Source: an uncultured Flavobacterium sp. (lineage in GTDB: Bacteria > Bacteroidota > Bacteroidia > Flavobacteriales > Flavobacteriaceae). Taken from it: DNA of 19,737 nucleotides. Position 1 is the stretch's first letter, and each line of letters starts with the position of its first letter. The notes under the pieces are model-generated. The model did not search any database, had not been told where the DNA came from, and saw only the letters and a list, made by a program, of their open reading frames with translations. Below are positions 1 through 7,070 of the stretch, piece by piece. The position numbers were made by a program, and so were the translations under genes. The stretch spans positions 1 to 19,737 of the forward strand of contig CAMLFV010000015.1 in NCBI GenBank assembly GCA_946479395.1, written 5' to 3'.

Positions 1-14
1 TTATAAAACACAAT

Positions 15-194
15 ATGGATACCATTTCAGGAATTGAAATTTATCCGATTATCGCCTTACTAATCTTCTTTTTGTTCTTCACGGGCTTAATTATCTGGGT
101 GTTTACCTACAAAAAAAGTTCATTGAACGAATTAAGTAAGTTGCCGTTGCAAAATGCCGACGAAAACGAAGGTCAAACCAATATGAATTTATAG
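15..194 (+). CDS. ccoQ: cbb3 oxidase small subunit CcoQ/FixQ-like (59 aa)
   Basis: Short gene starting ATG-GAT-ACC and ending TAG two bases before ccoP. The product is 59 residues: a short N-terminus, one hydrophobic segment at about residues 11-32 (rich in Ile, Leu, Phe) followed by Tyr-Lys-Lys, then a polar acidic tail. This is the layout of CcoQ/FixQ, the single-span subunit that stabilises cbb3-type cytochrome c oxidase in the inner membrane. Sequence similarity in this family is weak, so the call rests on size, topology and position directly before ccoP. The reading frame is open to the window edge, but ATG at 15 gives the expected length. A TAA at bases 4-6 in another frame may be the stop of the preceding catalytic subunit gene (ccoN or a ccoNO fusion), which lies outside the window. 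Confidence 0.75.
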   Translation: MDTISGIEIYPIIALLIFFLFFTGLIIWVFTYKKSSLNELSKLPLQNADENEGQTNMNL

Positions 195-196
195 TT

Positions 197-1138
197 ATGA
201 AAAGATTTTTCCCTGTATATGTCCGCGTTCCGATAATATTTTTTGCTTGTTACGGAATTTTAGATTATTTCATAGACTCGGGCGATAAACCAATGATTAT
301 TGAATATCCGTCTGTTTTAGCTCTTTTAGGATTGATTTTATTGGTAATTATTGCGCTGGAAATTGTAGCAAGTGCATCTAACAATATTATCAATCAACTT
401 ATGTCGCCCGAAGAACGTGCACAGAAAGAAGCATTAGATAATACACCAATTTCGCAATTGCCGTTTGTTAAAAATCTTCTGCAAAAACTAACCAAAACTC
501 GTGGTTTAGAAGATGAAAAAGAAATTGAGTTAGAGCATGATTACGATGGTATTAAAGAGCTTGATAACGATTTACCGCCATGGTGGGTGTATCTTTTTTA
601 TGCTACAATTATTTTTGGAGTGATTTACATTGGTAAATACCATTTGTTTGGTGGCGATAATCAAATTCAAGAGTTAGAACAAGATATGATGATTGCCCAA
701 AAAGAAATCGAAGAATACAAAAAAACAGCTCCTGATTTACTTACAGCAGACAAAGTGGTTTTATTGACCGATGCTGGAGATATTGCTGCTGGTAAAGCTA
801 TTTTTGATGCCAATTGTGTGGCGTGTCACCGTGCCGATGGTGGTGGTGGTATCGGACCAAATTTAACCGACGAATATTGGATTTTAGGCGGCGATGTTAA
901 AGAGATTTTCAATACCATTATGGAAGGTGGTCGTGACGGTAAAGGAATGGTAGCCTGGAAACAGCAAATTAAACCAAGCGATATTCAAAAAGTAGCAAGT
1001 TATATTTTATCGTTACAAGGCACAAACCCAGCCGATGGTAAAGCACCAGAAGGCGATAAGGTTGCAGCATCGGCAGATGTGGCACCCATTAAAAACGATA
1101 GTTTGGCAGCACCGCAAGCAAGTGCACCAGACGCATAG
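197..1138 (+). CDS. ccoP: cbb3-type cytochrome c oxidase subunit CcoP, single heme-c motif visible
   Basis: Membrane-anchored cytochrome c subunit that passes electrons to the CcoN catalytic subunit of the cbb3 oxidase. Of 313 residues, hydrophobic spans lie near 9-27 and 39-60. A further span at about 130-146 follows the CcoP-type motif around 118-130 (DGIxELDNxLPPWW). One cytochrome c domain follows: heme-binding CVACH at 207-211, the GIGPNLTD stretch from 219, and a candidate axial methionine at 251 in a GMVAW context. After about 275 the tail is low-complexity Ala/Pro/Asp. Textbook CcoP of Proteobacteria has two CxxCH motifs; here only one is present, which I believe is common in Bacteroidota. 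It starts two bases after ccoQ and is clearly part of the same operon. Identification is strong; the exact electron route is inferred. Confidence 0.93.
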   Translation: MKRFFPVYVRVPIIFFACYGILDYFIDSGDKPMIIEYPSVLALLGLILLVIIALEIVASASNNIINQLMSPEERAQKEALDNTPISQLPFVKNLLQKLTKTRGLEDEKEIELEHDYDGIKELDNDLPPWWVYLFYATIIFGVIYIGKYHLFGGDNQIQELEQDMMIAQKEIEEYKKTAPDLLTADKVVLLTDAGDIAAGKAIFDANCVACHRADGGGGIGPNLTDEYWILGGDVKEIFNTIMEGGRDGKGMVAWKQQIKPSDIQKVASYILSLQGTNPADGKAPEGDKVAASADVAPIKNDSLAAPQASAPDA

Positions 1139-1181
1139 TAATTTCCATAATCATTTGGAGAGTTTTAGTTTTATTTTTCTT

Positions 1182-1217
1182 CCACAGCTCTTCACAAACA
1201 AGGGCTGTGGTTATTTT
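1182..1217 (+). terminator. hairpin with T-rich tail between ccoP and ccoG
   Basis: Bases 1182-1190 (CCACAGCTC) pair with 1202-1210 (GGGCTGTGG) in a 9-bp stem that includes one G-T wobble, around an 11-base loop. TTATTTT follows. It resembles an intrinsic terminator but sits inside the operon, 34 bases before ccoG, so it may only attenuate read-through or protect the upstream mRNA end. Function is inferred from structure. Confidence 0.55.
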
Positions 1218-1243
1218 AAAGCTAATTTAAAATTAAGTAGGTA

Positions 1244-2662
1244 ATGATTAATGATGAAAATAACAGCTTTAGAGACAGATTAGGTACTGTTGACGAAGCA
1301 GGAAAAAGAATTTGGGTATATCCTAAAAAACCGGCAGGTAAATTTTATGATCTACGCAAAATAATAAGTTATTTACTGTTGGTTATACTTTTGGCATCGC
1401 CATTTATAAAAATTAACGGTAACCAGCTGTTTTTATTTAATGTTTTAGAACGCAAATTTTCAATATTCAGTTTTACGTTCTGGCCGCAAGATTTTTACAT
1501 AGTAGTAATTGCAATTATTATTTGTGTGGTTTTCGTGGCACTTTTTACTGTTGTTTTTGGAAGGATTTTTTGCGGATGGATTTGCCCGCAGACAATTTTT
1601 CTGGAAATGGTTTTTAGAAGGATCGAATATTGGATCGAAGGCGACAGAGGCGCACAGATACGATTAGACAAACAAAAGTGGAATTCCGAAAAAATAAGGA
1701 AAAAGGGCTTAAAATGGTTTATCTTTTTTATTGTATCGTTTATAATAGCAAACGTTTTTTTAGCGTATTTAATAGGATCTGATCAGGTTTTGGGAATGAT
1801 CAAAAACGGACCGTTTACTAATGTATCAACACTGATTTCACTGATCATTTTTACAGCCGTTTTCTATTTTGTATTTGCATGGTTTCGCGAACAGGTTTGT
1901 ATCATTGCATGCCCTTACGGAAGGTTGCAAGGCGTTTTGTTAGATGAAAAATCAATTGTTGTAGCTTACGATTACAAACGTGGCGAAGCAGAAAAAGGCA
2001 GAGCCAAATTCAGAAAAAACGAAGATCGTAAAGAAAAAGGTGTTGGCGATTGTATCGATTGTTCGCAATGCGTGCAGGTTTGTCCAACGGGAATCGATAT
2101 TCGTAACGGCACCCAATTAGAATGTGTAAACTGTACGGCTTGTATCGATGCCTGTGATTTCATGATGGAATCTGTAAATCTGCCAAAAGGTTTAATCAGA
2201 TATGCATCGGAAGATGAAATCGCCAAAAAAGAAAAATTCGTATTCACAGCTCGTATGAAAGGTTATTCTGCCGTATTGTTGATATTGGTGGGCATTTTAA
2301 CCGGATTGTTGTTCTTACGAAGCGAAGTTGAAGCAAAAGTATTGCGTTTACCGGGGCAGTTGTTCGAACATAAAGGCGAAAACATAAGTAACGTTTACAC
2401 TTATAAAATTGTCAATAAAACAGCTCGAGATTACGATAATGTATCCATTAAATTGATACATCCGCAGGGAAAATTGGAATTGGTAGGTAAAAAATCGATC
2501 AAAATTCCAAAAGAAGAAGTAGTGCAAGGAACATTGTTTATCGAGATTCCGCAAGCATTATTAAAAAGTGATAAGACCGAAGTTCAGTTAGAAATTTACA
2601 ATAACAATGAATTGATCGATCACACAAAAACCAACTTTTTAGGACCACGGAGTTTTAATTAG
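1244..2662 (+). CDS. ccoG: cytochrome c oxidase accessory protein CcoG (polyferredoxin)
   Basis: Membrane iron-sulfur protein of the CcoG/RdxA/FixG family, needed for cbb3 oxidase maturation; proposed in the literature to act in copper redox handling. The 472 residues contain hydrophobic spans near 40-56, 84-105, 158-177, 196-213 and 341-357. NosR/NapH-type cysteine motifs are CGWICPQ at 110-116 and CPYGR at 223-227. Two 4Fe-4S ferredoxin clusters follow, with cysteines 270/273/276/280 and 294/297/300/304. The C-terminal ~100 residues form the Ig-like periplasmic domain usual for CcoG. Length matches the family (about 470-480). It lies 105 bases after ccoP and 36 before ccoH. No strong ribosome-binding site is visible, as is usual in this phylum; the chosen ATG places the expected start of the conserved N-terminus. 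Confidence 0.95.
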   Translation: MINDENNSFRDRLGTVDEAGKRIWVYPKKPAGKFYDLRKIISYLLLVILLASPFIKINGNQLFLFNVLERKFSIFSFTFWPQDFYIVVIAIIICVVFVALFTVVFGRIFCGWICPQTIFLEMVFRRIEYWIEGDRGAQIRLDKQKWNSEKIRKKGLKWFIFFIVSFIIANVFLAYLIGSDQVLGMIKNGPFTNVSTLISLIIFTAVFYFVFAWFREQVCIIACPYGRLQGVLLDEKSIVVAYDYKRGEAEKGRAKFRKNEDRKEKGVGDCIDCSQCVQVCPTGIDIRNGTQLECVNCTACIDACDFMMESVNLPKGLIRYASEDEIAKKEKFVFTARMKGYSAVLLILVGILTGLLFLRSEVEAKVLRLPGQLFEHKGENISNVYTYKIVNKTARDYDNVSIKLIHPQGKLELVGKKSIKIPKEEVVQGTLFIEIPQALLKSDKTEVQLEIYNNNELIDHTKTNFLGPRSFN

Positions 2663-2665
2663 TTC

Positions 2666-2683
2666 AAAAAAAAAAAAAAAAAA
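2666..2683 (+). repeat. A18 homopolymer between ccoG and ccoH
   Basis: An uninterrupted run of 18 adenines lies 3 bases after the ccoG stop codon and 15 bases before the ccoH start. It is outside both reading frames. Runs this long are prone to replication and transcription slippage and to sequencing error. An A-rich leader can also help translation initiation in Bacteroidota, which rarely use Shine-Dalgarno pairing. Confidence 0.9.
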
Positions 2684-2698
2684 CTAAAACTAGAACAA

Positions 2699-3145
2699 AT
2701 GAAATTTAATTGGGGAACAGGAATAGTGATAGGTATCATAGCATTTATGGTATTTATACTGCAGTATGTAATTCGTGTGCAATTAGATGCACGTTATGAT
2801 AATGAACTGGTAACAGAACAATATTATCAGAAAGAAACAGAAATTAACGGAAACAGAATTAAGCAGGAAAACGCAAATGCTTTAGAAAACAAATTGCGTT
2901 TTGAAATTTCGGAAAAAGGAATCGATATTTATTTTCCTGAAGATTTTAATGCAGCCGATATAAAAGGAACAGTATCCCTATACAGACCATCTAACCAGGC
3001 TTTTGATCAAACAATTCCTTTGGAATTGTCTTCAAATCACATGCTTATACCTAAATCTCGCTTGGTAGATGGTCGTTGGGATATTACGCTTGATTTTACA
3101 CACAATAACACCGCTTATTTAAAACAGCAAACTTTAGTTTTATAA
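2699..3145 (+). CDS. ccoH: CcoH/FixH family cbb3 oxidase assembly protein
   Basis: Small single-span membrane protein of 148 residues. A transmembrane segment at about 7-25 is followed directly by a charged stretch with the FixH-type motif LVTEQYYQKE at 37-46. The C-terminal part is a beta-rich extracytoplasmic domain ending in a WDITLDF-like strand. In other bacteria CcoH/FixH associates with the oxidase during assembly, probably alongside the copper ATPase CcoI. Its place between ccoG and the DsbD_2/TauE-like gene is the standard flavobacterial order. Its TAA stop shares one base with the ATG of the next gene, indicating translational coupling. Sequence divergence within this family is high, so position contributes much of the confidence. 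Confidence 0.85.
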   Translation: MKFNWGTGIVIGIIAFMVFILQYVIRVQLDARYDNELVTEQYYQKETEINGNRIKQENANALENKLRFEISEKGIDIYFPEDFNAADIKGTVSLYRPSNQAFDQTIPLELSSNHMLIPKSRLVDGRWDITLDFTHNNTAYLKQQTLVL

Positions 3146-3843
3146 TGATTATTCCATTGTTGTTGGGGTTATTTGGAAGCATGCACTGTGTAGCAATGTG
3201 CGGACCAATTGCTTTGGCGTTACCCGTGCATCAATTTAACACAACAAAGAAAACAGCAGCTATTTTACTGTATCATTTAGGCAGAATAAGCGTTTACGTT
3301 TTATTGGGAATCATTTTCGGAACATTAGGCAAAGGCTTGTTTATTGCAGGTTTACAACAAAATGTTTCTATTATATTGGGAATTCTTTTAATAATCGGAG
3401 TTTTATTTTTTAACGAAAAAAGACTTCAGAATGTTGTTTTAAGTTCTAATTCAAAATGGTATTTAAAGTTTAAAAATAGCTTTGGCACATACATCCGCAA
3501 AAAAACACTTACATCGTTTGTTGTTATGGGCATGTTGAATGGTTTGTTACCATGTGCCATGATTTATATGGCTTTGTTTGGTGCAACCGCAACGCAAGGT
3601 AGTTTATACGGTGGTTTGTTTATGTTTTGGTATGGTTTAGGAACCATTCCTTTACTCACACTTTTAGTTTGGATAGGAAACTGGGTTAACAGAAACTTTA
3701 AAAACAAATTACAAAGGGCTGTTCCAATATTTTTATTCTTTACAGGATGTTTATTGATTGTACGAGGTTTAGATTTAGATATTCCGTATTTATCGCCATC
3801 GAGCTTACAACTATTTATTTCAGGAAATCCGCAGTGTTTTTAA
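3145..3843 (+). CDS. DsbD_2/TauE-SafE-like membrane protein of the cbb3 locus
   Basis: Polytopic inner-membrane protein of 232 residues with about six hydrophobic segments. Near the N-terminus is the motif GSMHCVAMCGP (residues 11-21), a pattern typical of the cytochrome-biogenesis/DsbD_2 branch often labelled 'sulfite exporter TauE/SafE'. A second half carries NGLLPC at 132-137. The paired Cys/Met-rich motifs in two pseudo-symmetric halves suggest transport or redox handling of a metal or electrons. Members encoded next to ccoGH are usually thought to help deliver copper or support oxidase assembly. That role is inferred from context, not shown here; sulfite export is unlikely despite the common label. 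It overlaps ccoH by one base and is the last gene before a strong terminator. Confidence 0.85.
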   Translation: MIIPLLLGLFGSMHCVAMCGPIALALPVHQFNTTKKTAAILLYHLGRISVYVLLGIIFGTLGKGLFIAGLQQNVSIILGILLIIGVLFFNEKRLQNVVLSSNSKWYLKFKNSFGTYIRKKTLTSFVVMGMLNGLLPCAMIYMALFGATATQGSLYGGLFMFWYGLGTIPLLTLLVWIGNWVNRNFKNKLQRAVPIFLFFTGCLLIVRGLDLDIPYLSPSSLQLFISGNPQCF

Positions 3844-3845
3844 TG

Positions 3846-3879
3846 AAAAAAGAGATTCTAATTTAAGAATCTCTTTTTT
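3846..3879. terminator. bidirectional intrinsic terminator between the cco and sodA operons
   Basis: Bases 3846-3859 pair perfectly with 3866-3879 in a 14-bp stem (AAAAAAGAGATTCT / AGAATCTCTTTTTT) around a 6-base loop. An A tract on the left and a T tract on the right make it work on both strands. It separates two convergent genes only 39 bases apart, so one hairpin serves both operons. Confidence 0.92.
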
Positions 3880-3882
3880 GTG

Positions 3883-4647
3883 TTATTTGATTAAAGATAA
3901 TCTGTATTCAACTTTGCTCCAGTCAACTAACTGCCAGAAGTTTTCAATATATTTTGGTCGTTCGTTTTTATACTTTAAATAATAAGCATGTTCCCAAACA
4001 TCAATATTCATTAAAGGATATCCTTTAACTTCGGCATTTGGCATCAACGGATTGTCTTGATTGATTGATGTAGTGATTTTCAACGTACCATCGTTTTGAT
4101 AAACCAACCAAACCCAGCCCGAACCAAACACGCCTTTCGCTGCATCGCTGAACTGTGTTTTAAACTGATCGAAGCTTCCAAAATCCTTATTGATCAATTC
4201 GGCTACTTTTCCTGTTGGACGTCCGCCTGCTTTTGGTCCTAAAATTTCCCAGAAAATATTGTGGTTGTAGTATCCGCCGGCATTGTTTCTTAACGCACTA
4301 TTTTTAAGATCCATCCCTTTTAAAATCTCTTCAATAGACATTGTTTCTAAAGGTGTTCCTTTAACAGCATCGTTCAACTTATTGCAATAACCTAAATGGT
4401 GTTTGCCATAGTGTGTTTCCACGGTTTGTCCGTCCATATAGGGTTCTAAATCGTTGTAACCGTAGTTTAAACCTTTCATTTGAAAAGCTCCTTGGTTTGC
4501 AACAACCGATTTTGGATCGCCTTTTGCTGGTATCGAATCTTTTACAGTTGCGCTTGGCACTTGCACTTCGGTCATTTCCTCTTTATTTTTACAACTGTAA
4601 AGCAAAAATGAAGTTACTGCTGTTAGTAATAAAATGTTTCTTTTCAT
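3883..4647 (-). CDS. sodA: superoxide dismutase, Mn-type signature, predicted lipoprotein
   Basis: Fe/Mn-family superoxide dismutase converting superoxide to oxygen and peroxide. The 254 residues begin with a lipoprotein signal, MKRNILLLTA..., with the lipobox cysteine at 19 (LLYSC) and a polar linker to about 55. The catalytic domain follows. Metal ligands are H79 (in ETHYGKHH), H129 (in NNAGGYYNH), D216 and H220 (in DVWEHAYYL). Gateway residues H83 and Y87 are present. Glycine 125 and glutamine 197 (NQDNPLM) match the Mn-type rather than Fe-type pattern, although cambialistic enzymes cannot be excluded. The signal predicts an extracytoplasmic, membrane-anchored enzyme. It is the last gene of a five-gene operon, starting five bases after the acyl-CoA-binding protein gene, and ends near the shared terminator. 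Confidence 0.95.
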   Translation of the reverse strand: MKRNILLLTAVTSFLLYSCKNKEEMTEVQVPSATVKDSIPAKGDPKSVVANQGAFQMKGLNYGYNDLEPYMDGQTVETHYGKHHLGYCNKLNDAVKGTPLETMSIEEILKGMDLKNSALRNNAGGYYNHNIFWEILGPKAGGRPTGKVAELINKDFGSFDQFKTQFSDAAKGVFGSGWVWLVYQNDGTLKITTSINQDNPLMPNAEVKGYPLMNIDVWEHAYYLKYKNERPKYIENFWQLVDWSKVEYRLSLIK

Positions 4648-4652
4648 ACAAT

Positions 4653-4910
4653 CTATAGCTTTAATGATTTTACAAGTTCAATATACAAAATTTTAGCTTC
4701 TTCTTGTGTTAAATGTGCTACTTGTTTCCAAGCATTGAATTTAAATCCGCGAATTAGATCTGCTTCATGATAAACAAAGTTATGTGAATAATCTAAAGTT
4801 GCCTGTTTGTAATAGGCGTACAAACGCAAACGAACATCGTCTGGTAATTTTATGTGTGTTGCAGACGCTTTCTCAAAAGCTTCTTTAAATAACTGATCGG
4901 TTTGGTTCAT
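4653..4910 (-). CDS. acyl-CoA-binding protein
   Basis: Small soluble protein of 85 residues of the ACBP family, which binds long-chain acyl-CoA esters in the cytoplasm. Visible signature residues match the eukaryotic ACBP binding site: Y31, Y34 and K35 in LYAYYKQAT (30-38), K57 in FKFNAW (56-61), and Y76 near the C-terminus. The N-terminal LFKEAFEKA helix also fits. Length is the family norm. Its start codon abuts the psd stop codon with no gap, and its own stop is five bases before sodA, so it is co-transcribed with phospholipid synthesis genes. A plausible job is buffering or presenting acyl-CoA for lipid metabolism; that is inference from family and neighbours. Confidence 0.9.
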   Translation of the reverse strand: MNQTDQLFKEAFEKASATHIKLPDDVRLRLYAYYKQATLDYSHNFVYHEADLIRGFKFNAWKQVAHLTQEEAKILYIELVKSLKL

Positions 4911-5564
4911 TTATTTATTGGCAATTACCGTTTTGTTTCCGCGCGCCTTTTGGTTAAGCACCACATTTACATTGGTTCCAAGTGGCAGATACAAATCTAC
5001 ACGCGAACCAAATTTGATAAATCCTGCATCATCGCCCTGATTAACTCTGTGGCCAACCTTTGCGTAGTTTACAATTCGTTTAGCTAATGCACCTGCAATT
5101 TGTCTGTACATTACTTCGCCATAAACAGGATTGTCTATAACAACCGTTGTACGTTCGTTTTCTTCGCTGGCTTTTGGATGCCAAGCTACCAAATATTTTC
5201 CAGGATGATATTTACTGTATTTTACAATTCCATTAAGTGCATATCGAGTTACGTGAACATTTATTGGCGACATGAAAATGGATACCATTAAACGTTTGTC
5301 TTTAAAATATTCAGGTTCGTAAACTTCTTCAATTACCACAACTTTCCCATCAACAGGAGCCAAAATCAAATGATCGGCAATATCGTCTAATGTTCTTTTT
5401 GGGTTTCTAAAAAACTGAAGAACGATTACTAAAAACAACAAAGTAGCAATTTGTATCGCTTTAACTAACCAAGGTATCGAAATTAAATATTCAACCCCAA
5501 GAATAATTGCAACAGCAATTAAAAGTGTAACTAAAATTATTTTAGCGCCTTCTTTATGAAACAT
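4911..5564 (-). CDS. psd: phosphatidylserine decarboxylase
   Basis: Pyruvoyl-dependent enzyme producing phosphatidylethanolamine from phosphatidylserine at the inner membrane. It is a 217-residue protein of the short PSD class. A hydrophobic region at about 8-50 likely forms one or two membrane anchors. PVDGKV at 70-75 and the SPxNVHV motif at 99-105 are conserved catalytic-region patterns. The self-cleavage site is FGSRVD at 185-190: cleavage between G186 and S187 would turn the serine into the pyruvoyl group and leave a short alpha chain. The start codon shares one base with the cdsA stop, so translation is probably coupled. A phosphatidylserine synthase gene is not in the window and would be expected elsewhere. 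Confidence 0.95.
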   Translation of the reverse strand: MFHKEGAKIILVTLLIAVAIILGVEYLISIPWLVKAIQIATLLFLVIVLQFFRNPKRTLDDIADHLILAPVDGKVVVIEEVYEPEYFKDKRLMVSIFMSPINVHVTRYALNGIVKYSKYHPGKYLVAWHPKASEENERTTVVIDNPVYGEVMYRQIAGALAKRIVNYAKVGHRVNQGDDAGFIKFGSRVDLYLPLGTNVNVVLNQKARGNKTVIANK

Positions 5565-6358
5565 TACATAACAATTTTATAAATTAAAAATAAAAAGGGT
5601 GCAGCAAATAAAATACTGTCTAACCTGTCTAAAATACCGCCGTGTCCGGGCATGATCGATCCACTGTCTTTAATACCTGCCTGACGTTTGTACTTGGATT
5701 CTACTAAATCGCCAATGGTTCCAATAACACTTATACCCAAACCAATTAACATCCAAAACGGCAGCGATGCCAGTATATCTGTATATTTAAAGATTATAAA
5801 TGCTGCAATCTGTGTGAAAATTAATCCGCCAAAAAAACCTTCGATCGTCTTTTTGGGCGATATTTTTTCGTAAAGCTTATGTTTTCCCAAAAGCTTGCCA
5901 CAAATATAAGCAAAAGTGTCGTTACACCATATCATTATAAAAATACTTAATAACAATAGGGGCGTGTAGTTTTGGTTTGAATAGGGTAGTTGGGTGATAA
6001 TTAAAAACGGAAGCACCACATAGCCTGTTAAGTGCAGATGTTTTTGAAATATTGATGGTTTTGAAGATGTTTTGTTCTGTAAAAGATCGATAATTAAAAA
6101 GATACTAAATGGCAGAACAATAAGATAAATACTGTTAGTTGGCAGATTATCTACAAAAATAAAGGAAGATGCCAAAAGGATCGACCAAATAAAACCCGAT
6201 AGTTTATTGATGTGATACAGCTGGCAAAATTCATAAACTGCCACAATAAAAAAGAACGCAAAAAGTGCAAGGAATGTATCTTTTGAAAATAAAATTGCAC
6301 CAACTAATAGTGCAATGTATAATATTCCCGACAGGGTGCGCTTTACAACTTCATTCAT
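5564..6358 (-). CDS. cdsA: phosphatidate cytidylyltransferase (CDP-diglyceride synthase)
   Basis: Integral membrane enzyme making CDP-diacylglycerol from phosphatidic acid and CTP, the branch point for bacterial phospholipids. The 264 residues contain about seven or eight hydrophobic segments. The family signature is near the C-terminus at 221-245: SKYKRQ, then KDSG, MPGHGG and LDR. A second conserved cytoplasmic block at 146-173 has NDTFAY and KISPKKTIEG. Length is normal. It begins three bases after the LUD-domain gene and overlaps psd by one base. Having cdsA and psd consecutively places two steps of phosphatidylethanolamine synthesis in one operon. Confidence 0.96.
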   Translation of the reverse strand: MNEVVKRTLSGILYIALLVGAILFSKDTFLALFAFFFIVAVYEFCQLYHINKLSGFIWSILLASSFIFVDNLPTNSIYLIVLPFSIFLIIDLLQNKTSSKPSIFQKHLHLTGYVVLPFLIITQLPYSNQNYTPLLLLSIFIMIWCNDTFAYICGKLLGKHKLYEKISPKKTIEGFFGGLIFTQIAAFIIFKYTDILASLPFWMLIGLGISVIGTIGDLVESKYKRQAGIKDSGSIMPGHGGILDRLDSILFAAPFLFLIYKIVM

Positions 6359-6361
6359 ACT

Positions 6362-6961
6362 TTAAAAATCTTCTAATAACAGCAGGTAAAAGTTTTTAGC
6401 CTGAATGCCGTATTGTAAAAAATCGTCGTTTTTACTTTCTTTAAAATGCTGCATTGTGGTAATATTTGTAGGTATTTCGTTGGCATACCTAATTTTTATA
6501 TTGCGTAAACCATCGCTTTTAGAACGTGTTATTTGACTGGCTTTTGCAACAACAATGATGTTTTTAGGCAATTCGTTCGGTTTGTAATGAAATAACTGCT
6601 TTGACGAGAACAAAATAGAGCCGTCTTGTGCAATTAAACTTTCGCAGCTTGTTAGTAAAAAGATAGGATTTGCAGGATTTTTATAGTTCAGTTTATTATC
6701 AGACAAAAAGTGTTGAAGTCCTTTTTCAAACGTTAAAGCTTCAATTTCAAACCAATCGTTTTCCTGTAAAATACTTATAAAGTTTTCGTCTAATTCTTCT
6801 TCATTTTCACAATATAAAAACTTCCCGCCGTTCGTCTTAAAGTTATGCGTAAACTGTTCGTCGACAGGTGTTTCTTTTTCAGGCAGATATTTACCTTCCT
6901 CCTCATTCTTATCTTGACGAGGAGACGAAAAACTGCTTAAAAATTTTTTAAATATGTTCAT
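6362..6961 (-). CDS. LUD-domain (LutC/YkgG-like) protein
   Basis: Cytoplasmic protein of 199 residues beginning MNIFKKFLSSF. I chose ATG at 6961 over an in-frame TTG six bases upstream. The N-terminal ~45 residues are charged and linker-like. The remainder resembles the LUD fold of LutC/YkgG proteins: a core around residues 100-155 with FLLTSCESLIAQDGSILF and a following IIVVAKASQI strand. LutC belongs to an iron-sulfur lactate-oxidising complex, but no lutA or lutB homologue is adjacent, and this stand-alone form lies between ftsH and cdsA. Its molecular role is unknown; a link to lactate metabolism should not be assumed. It is the first gene of the cdsA-psd-ACBP-sodA operon, three bases before cdsA. 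Confidence 0.75.
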   Translation of the reverse strand: MNIFKKFLSSFSSPRQDKNEEEGKYLPEKETPVDEQFTHNFKTNGGKFLYCENEEELDENFISILQENDWFEIEALTFEKGLQHFLSDNKLNYKNPANPIFLLTSCESLIAQDGSILFSSKQLFHYKPNELPKNIIVVAKASQITRSKSDGLRNIKIRYANEIPTNITTMQHFKESKNDDFLQYGIQAKNFYLLLLEDF

Positions 6962-6998
6962 TGGCAATTTTTAAGTATATCTTGGCATTATACATATT

Positions 6999-7006
6999 CA
7001 AAGATA
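6999..7006 (-). promoter_or_regulatory. candidate -7 element for the LUD-cdsA-psd-ACBP-sodA operon
   Basis: On the minus strand this reads TATCTTTG, an exact match to the Bacteroidota -7 consensus TAnnTTTG. It lies 37 bases upstream of the chosen ATG at 6961, just downstream of the ftsH terminator, where a new promoter is expected. I see no matching TTG -33 element at the usual spacing, so the call is tentative. Confidence 0.45.
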
Positions 7007-7009
7007 AAA

Positions 7010-7046
7010 AAAAACTTGGTTTAACTGTGTGTTAAACCAAGTTTTT
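7010..7046. terminator. intrinsic terminator after ftsH
   Basis: Bases 7010-7025 pair perfectly with 7031-7046 in a 16-bp stem around a TGTGT loop. The plus strand carries a long A run at 7006-7014, giving a U tract on the minus strand, the direction of ftsH. It sits 25 bases past the ftsH stop codon. Confidence 0.93.
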
Positions 7047-7070
7047 GTATGTTAGGTTAAAGTGTTAATT

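Noticed and set aside
1035..1244. Open frame of 69 codons spanning the end of ccoP and the gap to ccoG
   Set aside because: It is out of frame with ccoP for most of its length, has basic low-complexity sequence, and crosses the hairpin. It is a shadow frame.
3145..3843. Sulfite exporter function for the TauE/SafE-like gene
   Set aside because: The HCxxMCGP and NGLLPC motifs and the ccoGH context fit a cytochrome oxidase or copper role better. The exporter label is inherited annotation.
6362..6961. Lactate-utilisation operon based on the LutC-like domain
   Set aside because: No lutA or lutB homologue is adjacent, and the gene is embedded in a phospholipid operon.
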